Shown: one piece after another, positions 18,186-24,740 of the stretch
Numbering within the stretch: position 1 is the first letter of the stretch
How the letters are laid out: each line of letters starts with the position of its first letter
DNA from: PALSA-555 sp035468285
GTDB taxonomy: Bacteria; Actinomycetota; Acidimicrobiia; IMCC26256; PALSA-555
Reading direction: 5' to 3'
Assembly: GCA_035468285.1 (NCBI GenBank)
Contig: DATISY010000043.1
Coordinates: 1 to 32,867 of the forward strand
DNA length: 32,867 nt
The notes under the pieces: generated by a model
What the model saw: the letters and a program-made list of their open reading frames with translations, nothing else
What the model was told of the DNA's origin: nothing
Databases searched by the model: none
Position numbers and translations under genes: made by a program

Positions 18186-18605
18186 TCACGGGACTGCGAA
18201 GGTGGCCTCGCCTTTGATCGCGGCTCCCCCACTCTCCTGGCGGGTCACGATGAGCTCGAGATCGACGCGCTGCTCGCCGCCGTCTTCGTAGCGGCGGCGG
18301 ACGGTCGCGTCGCACGCCAGGTGGTCACCGGGCCACACCTGCTCGCGGAACTGGACTGAGAAGCGACGGACGTTCTCGGCGCCGAGCCAGTCGGTGCAGT
18401 AGCAGCCGAGGATCCCGGCTTGGAGCATCCCGACCGAGAACACCGTCGGATAGCCGGCAGACTTCGCGAACTCCTCGTCGTGATGGATGGGATTGAAGTC
18501 ACCGGACGCGCCTTGATAGCGGACGAAGTCCGTGCGGGTCAGGGGGCCGAACTCGCGTCGGGGGGCGGTTGCACCTTCCTGCAGCTGATCCCACGTCACT
18601 CGCAT
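18186..18605 (-). CDS. MaoC-like (R)-hydratase
   Basis: A hot-dog-fold hydratase/dehydratase of 139 residues. The R-hydratase motif is visible as GASGDFNPIHHDEEFAKSAGYPTVFSVGM, with catalytic Asp36 and His41. The likely reaction is reversible hydration of a 2-enoyl-CoA to a (3R)-hydroxyacyl-CoA. ATG 18603-18605 lies one base after the stop of the FAS1-like gene, and the pair matches the HadAB/split MaoC arrangement in actinobacteria, where an inactive or structural FAS1-like partner forms a heterodimer with the MaoC subunit. The upstream extension to 18710 overlaps the partner gene and was rejected. Confidence 0.88.
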   Translation of the reverse strand: MRVTWDQLQEGATAPRREFGPLTRTDFVRYQGASGDFNPIHHDEEFAKSAGYPTVFSVGMLQAGILGCYCTDWLGAENVRRFSVQFREQVWPGDHLACDATVRRRYEDGGEQRVDLELIVTRQESGGAAIKGEATFAVP

Positions 18606-18606
18606 C

Positions 18607-19056
18607 TCAGGAGCCCTTCGTCGCTGCTTGACCGGTCTCGATCGCCGTCGATCGGGCCTCGGCGACCACGCGACCGTCGGGATCGCGGAACTCGGTGACA
18701 GTCTCGACAAAGGTCATCGTGCCGCCTCGCTTGCCTTCCTTCTCATAGATCTTGTCCACCCGGGTCTGGAAGGTCAGATTGGTCCCGGCCCGGGGCGGCG
18801 GCCCGTGGAACACGTACTCCTGGCCGCCGTGCAGCAGGCGGCGAAGATCGATGTCGAGCTGCGCGAGGGGCGAGGTGCCGGAACCCATCCAGAAGTTCAC
18901 GGTCGTCAAGAAGGTGGGTGGGACCGGCGGGGCGACCTCGTCGACATAGGCCGGGTTGGTGTTCTGGCAGGCCTTGGCGAACTCGCGGATCTTGCCCCGT
19001 TCGAGCGGCATCGTCTTCAGTTCGTCGGTCAACCCGACTTTGGACTTGTCGACCAT
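18607..19056 (-). CDS. FAS1-like / MaoC N-terminal domain hydratase subunit
   Basis: A hot-dog protein of 149 residues, the usual partner of MaoC-type hydratases (HadA/HadC-like). It begins VDKSKVGLTDELKTMPLERGKIREFAKAC and continues NTNPAYVDEVAPPVPPTFLTTVNFW, the standard family opening, followed by LLHGGQEYVFHGPPPRAGTNLTFQTRVDKIYEKEGKRGG. The ATG at 19054-19056 overlaps the ligA stop (TGATG), with AAGGAG about 8 bases upstream inside ligA. Substrate class (fatty acyl, mycolate-like or steroid side chain) cannot be decided. Confidence 0.87.
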   Translation of the reverse strand: MVDKSKVGLTDELKTMPLERGKIREFAKACQNTNPAYVDEVAPPVPPTFLTTVNFWMGSGTSPLAQLDIDLRRLLHGGQEYVFHGPPPRAGTNLTFQTRVDKIYEKEGKRGGTMTFVETVTEFRDPDGRVVAEARSTAIETGQAATKGS

Positions 19057-21107
19057 CAGGGTGCTCCTTCTTCTGGGGGGCCGTGGTCCAACAGTTGCAC
19101 GAAACCGTCCTCGTCGATCGTGGGGACGCCGAGGCTCTCAGCCTTTGCCAGCTTGGTGCCTGGGCTCTCCCCCACGATCACCCAGCTGGTCTTCTTGGAC
19201 ACACTGGAGGTGACTTTGCCTCCTCGGGTCTCGATGGCCGCCTGGGCCTCCTCGCGGGTGAAGTGCTCGAGGCCACCCGTGATCACGAGGGAGTGGCCCG
19301 TCAGGGTGGCCTCCCCCTCTGGGACCTCGACGGTGGTCCGGGGTGCCGTCAGGTCGACACCGGCCTGGCGCAACTTCGCGACGACCTCTCGGTTCCCGGC
19401 CACGGCGAAGAACCTGGCGACGCTCTCGGCGATGACCGGGCCGACCCCGTCGACGGCCGTCAGCTCGGCGACCGACGCACCCTCCACGCGGGCAAGCTCG
19501 CCGAGTGCTCGTGCCACGGCTTGCGCCGCCGTTGGACCGACGTGGCGGATCCCCAAGCCGACCAGGACACGGGCCAGACCCTGGGACTTCGACGCCTCGA
19601 TCGACGCCACGAGGTTCTCGGCCGACCTCTGGCCGATGCGCTCGAGCGGGACGAGCTGCTCGACCGTCAAGGAGTAGATGTCACCGGCGTCGGAGAGGAG
19701 CCCGGCGTCGACGAACTGGCGGACGCGTTCCTCGCCCAGGCCTTCGATGTCCATCGCGCCGCGGCCGGCAAAGAAGACGATCCGCTGCACGCGTTGTTCC
19801 GGGCACTCGAGGTTCACGCAGTGACGGTCGGCCTCCCCAGGGAGCCGGACGAGCGGAGCGCCGCACGCCGGGCAGTTCGCAGGGAACTTCCATCGGCGCA
19901 ACCCGCGGGGGCGGAGGGCGAGCACGGGGCCGACAACTTCCGGGATGACGTCGCCGGCCTTGCGGACCGTGACGGTGTCGCCTGGTCGGACATCCTTGCG
20001 GGCGACCTCGTCCTCGTTGTGCAGCGTCGCGAGCCCGACGGTCGAGCCGCCCACGAACACCGGCTCGAGCTGTGCAAACGGGGTCGCGCGGCCCGTCCGA
20101 CCGATGCTGACCATGATCCCGTTGAGCTTGGTCGTCTTCTCCTCGGGCGGGAACTTGAATGCGATTGCCCACCGTGGCGCGCGACTCGTTGATCCCATCT
20201 CCGCTCTTTGGGCCAGGTCGTCCACCTTCACCACGGCGCCGTCGATCTCGTACCCCAGGGCGTGCCGTTGCTCGAGCATCCGCTCGGCGAACCCGACGAC
20301 CTGCTCCATGTCGGTGAACATCTCGACATGAGGGTTGACAGGAAGGCCGAGGTCTCGGAGCCATTCGAGGGTCTGGTGATGCGAGCGGAGCGGCGGACCA
20401 CCTTCGAGGACGCCGACTTGATACGCGAAGAAGCCCAGCGCCCGCGACGCGGTGACGGCGGGGTTCTTCTGACGGAGGCTGCCGGCGGCCGCGTTCCGAG
20501 GGTTCGCGAACAAGCGGTCGTCCGCGTCGGCCTGACGCCGGTTGAGCTCCTCGAACGCGGCGAGGGGCATCAAGACCTCGCCGCGCACTTCGATCCGCCG
20601 CGGGGCCGAGCCGCCGGCGAGACGATGCGGCACCGCCCCGATCGTGGCGACGTTGGCCGTGACGTCTTCGCCGGTGACGCCGTCGCCGCGGGTCGCGGCC
20701 CGCACGAGACCGCCGTCCTCATAGAGCAGCGAGATCGCCAGTCCGTCCAGCTTCGGCTCGCCGACGAATCGGATCGGATCAGTGATGAGGCGGGCGATGC
20801 GTGTGTACCAAGCCCGCAGCTCGTCGTCGGTGAATGCGTTGTCGAGCGACAGCATCGGAACCACATGCGTGACCGGGGCGAACGTGGCCGAGGGTGCTCC
20901 CCCGGGCCGCTGCGTCGGCGAGTCCGCGCTCGCGAGCTCGGGATGGGACGCCTCGAGCGCGCGGAGCTCACGCATCAGCTCATCGAACTCGGCATCGGAG
21001 ACGACCGGGTCGTCGAGCACGAAGTATCGCTCGTTGTGCTCGGCGAGCTCCCGTCGCAGGTCAGCGACGCGCTCAGCCGCCGTGTCGGCGGCGGCGGACT
21101 CGGCCAT
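19056..21107 (-). CDS. ligA: NAD-dependent DNA ligase
   Basis: Replicative ligase sealing nicks with NAD+, 683 residues, full length. The domain order is complete: Ia (YFVLDDPVVSDAEFDELMREL), adenylation domain with Lys119 in EPKLDGLAIS and RGDGVTGEDVT, OB fold with SIGRTGRATPFAQLEPV, a four-Cys zinc finger (CPACGAP ... HCVNLECPE), HhH repeats and a C-terminal BRCT domain (LVITGGLEHFTREEAQAAIETRGGKV begins it). The adenylation motif reads KLDG where KIDG or KYDG is more common. ATG at 21105-21107 is chosen because TAACCT lies seven bases upstream; a GTG directly before it is the alternative. The stop overlaps the FAS1-like gene start. Confidence 0.97.
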   Translation of the reverse strand: MAESAAADTAAERVADLRRELAEHNERYFVLDDPVVSDAEFDELMRELRALEASHPELASADSPTQRPGGAPSATFAPVTHVVPMLSLDNAFTDDELRAWYTRIARLITDPIRFVGEPKLDGLAISLLYEDGGLVRAATRGDGVTGEDVTANVATIGAVPHRLAGGSAPRRIEVRGEVLMPLAAFEELNRRQADADDRLFANPRNAAAGSLRQKNPAVTASRALGFFAYQVGVLEGGPPLRSHHQTLEWLRDLGLPVNPHVEMFTDMEQVVGFAERMLEQRHALGYEIDGAVVKVDDLAQRAEMGSTSRAPRWAIAFKFPPEEKTTKLNGIMVSIGRTGRATPFAQLEPVFVGGSTVGLATLHNEDEVARKDVRPGDTVTVRKAGDVIPEVVGPVLALRPRGLRRWKFPANCPACGAPLVRLPGEADRHCVNLECPEQRVQRIVFFAGRGAMDIEGLGEERVRQFVDAGLLSDAGDIYSLTVEQLVPLERIGQRSAENLVASIEASKSQGLARVLVGLGIRHVGPTAAQAVARALGELARVEGASVAELTAVDGVGPVIAESVARFFAVAGNREVVAKLRQAGVDLTAPRTTVEVPEGEATLTGHSLVITGGLEHFTREEAQAAIETRGGKVTSSVSKKTSWVIVGESPGTKLAKAESLGVPTIDEDGFVQLLDHGPPEEGAP

Positions 21108-21114
21108 CACTCGC

Positions 21115-21120
21115 AGGTTA
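21115..21120 (-). promoter_or_regulatory. -10 element TAACCT of ligA (leaderless)
   Basis: On the minus strand TAACCT is followed by seven bases and the ligA ATG (four bases to the alternative GTG). There is no Shine-Dalgarno. Confidence 0.5.
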
Positions 21121-21195
21121 CCGACAGGATAGAAATGCTTGACGGTCGAGCGGGCCGTCGAGACCGTGGTCCGTCAGGCCCGCGAGACTGGCGCG

Positions 21196-22101
21196 ATGCG
21201 CATCTGGCTGCTGCGAGCAGCGTGGGTCACCCTGCCGATCACCGCTGGGCCGGCCCTGTCCGCAGGACTGAGCCACTGGAGCGACGGAGCGCGCCTCGTT
21301 GCCGGTGGGCTCTGCTGGATTGCCTGGGCTGCCGGCCTGCTGGCAACCCTCGCGCCACGGCCCGCCGCCCTCACCGTGCTGCGAGCGGTCGCGCCAGCCG
21401 CGTTGGTCGTCGCTGTGATTGCGGCGCTGGGCGGGCGCGCCTCATCGCTCGCCAGCCTGGGCGCGGTCGCCGCGATGATCGTCGCGGCCGCCTTGGCCGC
21501 GGATTCGGAGATCGCCATCGCAGCGGCGAACGCCGTCGCGTACGGCGACGAGCGCCGGTACCCGCTCCGCACGCCACCGGCGTTGTTCGTCGGTCCCCTC
21601 CCCGCAGCGCGGCTCGTCGCCGTCGGTGGCCTCGTCGCGGGGCCGTTGCTGCTCGCCGACGGCCGCCTGCTCTCGGGCGTGGTGGCGCTCGTGATCGGTG
21701 TTCCCCTCGCGGTCTTGGCCGCTCGCGCCCTGCATGGCCTGTCCCGGCGTTGGCTCGTCCTGGTGCCCGCGGGTGTCGTGGTGGTCGATCCCTTGGCGCT
21801 GGCCGACAACGTGCTCTTCCCCCGCGAACATGTGCAGCTGCTGCGGGCCTTCGACGCGGACGAGGAGCCCGGCGACGCCCTCGATCTCCGCCTCGGGGCG
21901 ACGGTCGGTTCGGTGCTGCTCCGATTCGACGAGCCCGCCGAGCTGACCCGTGCGGTTCGGGCCCGGCGCGGCGGCGACACGGTCGACGCCCCGGGGCTGG
22001 TCATCGCCGTGTCGCGCCGGGAGGTGGCGCTCGCCGACGCGGCTCGGCGCCGGGCCGCGGGCGTGGTGCGCGAAGCGGCGGGGGGCTCGGACCGTCCGTG
22101 A
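21196..22101 (+). CDS. Multi-pass membrane protein of unknown function
   Basis: A protein of 301 residues from ATG 21196; a TTG at 21139 would add 19 residues. The first roughly 200 residues hold several hydrophobic segments (starting WLLRAAWVTLPITAGPALSA, then LVAGGLCWIAWAAGLLATLA, APAALVVAVIAAL, ASLGAVAAMIVAAALAA, LVAVGGLVAGPLLLADG, LLSGVVALVIGVPLAVLAA). A soluble C-terminal part of about 100 residues follows, with DPLALADNVLFPREHVQLL. I do not recognise a family or catalytic motif. It is divergent from ligA and convergent with mnmA. The start is uncertain because neither candidate has a strong SD. Confidence 0.7.
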   Translation: MRIWLLRAAWVTLPITAGPALSAGLSHWSDGARLVAGGLCWIAWAAGLLATLAPRPAALTVLRAVAPAALVVAVIAALGGRASSLASLGAVAAMIVAAALAADSEIAIAAANAVAYGDERRYPLRTPPALFVGPLPAARLVAVGGLVAGPLLLADGRLLSGVVALVIGVPLAVLAARALHGLSRRWLVLVPAGVVVVDPLALADNVLFPREHVQLLRAFDADEEPGDALDLRLGATVGSVLLRFDEPAELTRAVRARRGGDTVDAPGLVIAVSRREVALADAARRRAAGVVREAAGGSDRP

Positions 22102-22123
22102 CTGGGGCGGTGCCTCCCGTCGT

Positions 22124-23152
22124 TCAGGCTGCGATGCCCCCGCCGAGGAGCATGTCCCCGTCGTAGAAGGCGACCACCTGACCCGGCGCGACGCGCGGTG
22201 CCGGGATGTCGAGCTGGACACGCGCGTCGACCAGGCGGCCGGGGATGGGTTCGCCGTGCGCGAGGGTCTGGACCGTCAGCGGCCGGTCACCGGGGGGGTC
22301 GGCCACAAAGCGCAAGTCCCGTAAGGTGATCGCGTCGCGCTGGAGCTCGTCTCGGGACCCGATCGTCACGGTGGCTCGCTCCGCGTCGACGTCGACGTCG
22401 ACGACGTAGCGCGGGGCACCGAGCGCGATGCCGAGACCGCGCCGTTGCCCGATCGTGAAGCGGGCGACGCCGTCATGGTGACCGATGACACGCCCCGAGG
22501 TGTCAACGAACGGACCTGGTCGCTTCGGGGTGCGGGAATGGACGAACTCGGCCCGCTGGCCTCGACCCACGAAGCACACGTCCATGCTGTCCGGCTTCTC
22601 CGCGGTTCGGAGCCCGAGCGCGCGGGCTCGGCCCCGAACGTCGGCCTTCGTGAGGTCACCGACCGGCAGCAACACCATCGCCAGCTCGCGCTGGCCCAGC
22701 ATGTAGAGGACGTAGGACTGGTCCTTCGCCGGATCCGCCCCCCGTCGCAGCCGGTATTCCCCGTCGAGGTCCCGCTCGACGCGCGCGTGATGCCCTGTCG
22801 CGATCGCGTCGAAGCCGAGCACGCGGGCGCGGTCAACCGCCCAGCCGAACTTGATCGTCCGGTTGCACTCGACACAGGGATTGGGTGTCCGGCCCGACGC
22901 GTACGCATCGACGTACGGGTCGACGACCGAGGTGGTGAAGTCGTCGGTCAGGTTGAACACGTAGTGCGGGATGTCGAGCTGGGCGGCGACGCGGCGGGCA
23001 TCCTCGACATCGCCGACACTGCAGCACCCGGAATCGCTGTCTCCGCCCCAGAGCCGCAGCGTCGCGCCCGTCACGTCATGGCCTTGGTCGACCAGGCGGG
23101 CCGCGGCAACGGACGAGTCGACGCCTCCGCTCATCAGCACGAGGACGTTCAT
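22124..23152 (-). CDS. mnmA: tRNA-specific 2-thiouridylase
   Basis: ATP-dependent enzyme that places sulfur on U34 of tRNA(Lys/Glu/Gln), also called TrmU, 342 residues. The PP-loop SGGVDSS is at 8-14. The catalytic cysteine pair is Cys96 in NPCVECNRTIKFG and Cys193 in DSMDVCFVG. GHHAR near 120 and KDQSYVLYML near 143 are tRNA-contacting signatures. The ATG at 23150-23152 overlaps the cysteine desulfurase stop (ATGA). The sulfur donor gene directly upstream in the same unit fits the pathway: desulfurase persulfide to MnmA. Confidence 0.96.
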   Translation of the reverse strand: MNVLVLMSGGVDSSVAAARLVDQGHDVTGATLRLWGGDSDSGCCSVGDVEDARRVAAQLDIPHYVFNLTDDFTTSVVDPYVDAYASGRTPNPCVECNRTIKFGWAVDRARVLGFDAIATGHHARVERDLDGEYRLRRGADPAKDQSYVLYMLGQRELAMVLLPVGDLTKADVRGRARALGLRTAEKPDSMDVCFVGRGQRAEFVHSRTPKRPGPFVDTSGRVIGHHDGVARFTIGQRRGLGIALGAPRYVVDVDVDAERATVTIGSRDELQRDAITLRDLRFVADPPGDRPLTVQTLAHGEPIPGRLVDARVQLDIPAPRVAPGQVVAFYDGDMLLGGGIAA

Positions 23153-24315
23153 GCCAGGATCCCGGCGCGGGCACGCAGGCCGGCAACTGCGGAGGGGATG
23201 ATCCCCAACGCGCGGTCGACGTCGTCGGATGTCGACGCCGAGCCGAGGCTCAGCCGGATCGACGCCAGCGCGTCGTCGCGGGGTACGCCCATCGCGGCCA
23301 GCACGTGGGACGGCTCGGTCGCGCCCGACGAGCACGACGACCCCGCCGCCGCGTAGACGTCCTCGAGGTCGAGTGCGACGAGCAGCGTCTCGGCTTCGAC
23401 CCCTCGGAACCCGACATGGCAGTTGCCGGCGACCTTGTGGATCTGGCTTCCGTTGCTGAACGCATCCGGGATTGCGAGCAGGCCCTGTTGGAGCCGGTCG
23501 CGGAGGTCGCCGATCCGGCGGACCTCCACGGTCCGTTGCTCAGCCGCCGTGCGCATCGCCGCGGCCATCGCCACGGCCCCGGCCACGTTCACCGTGCCGG
23601 CCCGCAGGCCCCGTTCCTGGCCGCCCCCCTCGATCAGCGGCGTGAGGGCGACGCCGTCCCGCACCACCAGCACCCCGGTGCCCTTCGGGCCGCCGAACTT
23701 GTGCGCCGACACCGCGATCAGGTCGACCCCCTGGGCATGGGACGCGACGTCCAGCCACGGCACGGCTTGCACCGCGTCGGTGTGCAGGACCGCGTTCGGG
23801 GCCCGCTCCCGCACCAGCGCCGCGACGTCGTCGAGCGGCTGCACCGTTCCGACCTCGTTGTTGACCAGCATCACCGAGACCACGGCCGTGCGCGCGTCCA
23901 GCGCGGCGGCGAGCGCGCCGAGATCGACGACCCCGCCCGAGTCCACGCCGACGACGGTCACGGCGAACCCTTCGCGGCCCAGCCGCTCGACCGCCGCGAG
24001 GACGCCCTTGTGCTCGATGGCGGTCGTGACGACACCGTCCTGGGCGCCGACGTCTCTGCGCCGGCGGGCGCCACCCTCCACGGCCAGGTTGTCCGCCTCT
24101 GTTCCACCCCCGGTGAACACCACCTCACCGGGCCGGGCGCCGAGCTGCTCGGCGATCACCTCCCGGGCCTCCTCCAGCGCGGTCTTGGCGGCCTGGGCGG
24201 CACGGTGGATCCCCGACGGGTTCGCGAAGACGCCCGAGAGATACGGCTCCATCGCCGCGATCGCCTCCGGGCGCATCGGCGTGCTCGCCGCGTAGTCGAG
24301 GTAGGTCCCGCTCAC
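23149..24315 (-). CDS. Cysteine desulfurase (IscS/NifS family)
   Basis: PLP enzyme that removes sulfur from cysteine as a protein persulfide, 388 residues. The N-terminus TYLDYAASTPMRPEAIAAM is family-typical. The PLP Lys206 is in SAHKFGGPKGTG, with HTDAVQ at 178-183 nearby. The active-site Cys328 is in GSSCSSGATEPSHVL on a short loop, as in class I (IscS/NifS) enzymes. GTG at 24313-24315 is chosen because TACACT lies exactly six bases upstream; the longer ORF adds Arg/Pro-rich sequence that crosses the divergent promoter. It is coupled to mnmA by overlap, so it probably serves tRNA thiolation at least in part. Confidence 0.94.
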   Translation of the reverse strand: MSGTYLDYAASTPMRPEAIAAMEPYLSGVFANPSGIHRAAQAAKTALEEAREVIAEQLGARPGEVVFTGGGTEADNLAVEGGARRRRDVGAQDGVVTTAIEHKGVLAAVERLGREGFAVTVVGVDSGGVVDLGALAAALDARTAVVSVMLVNNEVGTVQPLDDVAALVRERAPNAVLHTDAVQAVPWLDVASHAQGVDLIAVSAHKFGGPKGTGVLVVRDGVALTPLIEGGGQERGLRAGTVNVAGAVAMAAAMRTAAEQRTVEVRRIGDLRDRLQQGLLAIPDAFSNGSQIHKVAGNCHVGFRGVEAETLLVALDLEDVYAAAGSSCSSGATEPSHVLAAMGVPRDDALASIRLSLGSASTSDDVDRALGIIPSAVAGLRARAGILA

Positions 24316-24321
24316 CTCCCG

Positions 24322-24327
24322 AGTGTA
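24322..24327 (-). promoter_or_regulatory. -10 element TACACT of the cysteine desulfurase-mnmA unit (leaderless)
   Basis: On the minus strand TACACT is followed by six bases (CGGGAG) and the GTG start. Confidence 0.5.
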
Positions 24328-24331
24328 CGAG

Positions 24332-24360
24332 GGGCACCCCCCTGCCCTCCGGGGGTGCCC
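24332..24360. repeat. Perfect 10-bp inverted repeat between divergent genes
   Basis: GGGCACCCCC and GGGGGTGCCC flank a 9-base spacer in the 94-base gap between the cysteine desulfurase and the small basic protein gene, next to the desulfurase -10. It could be an operator or a hairpin. Further right, GTCACA occurs at 24364-24369 and again at 24383-24388 as a direct repeat. Confidence 0.5.
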
Positions 24361-24397
24361 TGCGTCACAGCAGGGAATGACTGTCACACCTTCCGGG

Positions 24398-24403
24398 GAT
24401 ACT
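24398..24403 (+). promoter_or_regulatory. -10 element GATACT of the small basic protein gene (leaderless)
   Basis: GATACT lies six bases upstream of GTG 24410, the same spacing as the other leaderless candidates in the window. Confidence 0.45.
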
Positions 24404-24409
24404 CCTGGT

Positions 24410-24625
24410 GTGAGCACGCAACTCCGCCTCGTTGATCCTCCCGCCCGTCGTGGTGCCGGGACCAAGCACGCCCGGACGTCGGGCCGCCGGGGCCGACGAG
24501 CTGCCCGCTGGGACGTGGATTGGCGCCTCGACGCCAACACCCGCCGAGCGGGACGGGCGGGCGTCGCCGCGGCCCGTGACGCGCTGACCCGGGCCGCCGA
24601 CCAGGATCTTCGCGAGGCCAGCTAG
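24410..24625 (+). CDS. Small basic protein of unknown function
   Basis: A protein of 71 residues, strongly basic, beginning STQLRLVDPPARRG. A WDVDWRLDANTRRAGRAGV core is followed by a predicted amphipathic helix (AAARDALTRAADQDLREA). The Arg-rich first half suggests nucleic acid contact, but no known motif is present. Support for reality comes from the GTG start with GATACT exactly six bases upstream and from the fact that it fills an otherwise empty gap between a divergent promoter and the mutase gene. It could also be a spurious GC-rich ORF. Confidence 0.55.
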   Translation: MSTQLRLVDPPARRGAGTKHARTSGRRGRRAARWDVDWRLDANTRRAGRAGVAAARDALTRAADQDLREAS

Positions 24626-24727
24626 AACCCACCGCCCGCGGCTCCCGCCGGGGGGTCGCCCACCCCGCCTTCGGCGACGGCCCGACGCGTCGGTTGCAGG
24701 CACTCGCCGGATCACCGAAGTGGCCTC

Positions 24728-24733
24728 TACCCT
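24728..24733 (+). promoter_or_regulatory. -10 element TACCCT of methylmalonyl-CoA mutase (leaderless)
   Basis: TACCCT lies seven bases before ATG 24741 and there is no Shine-Dalgarno. Confidence 0.5.
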
Positions 24734-24740
24734 CGGTCGT

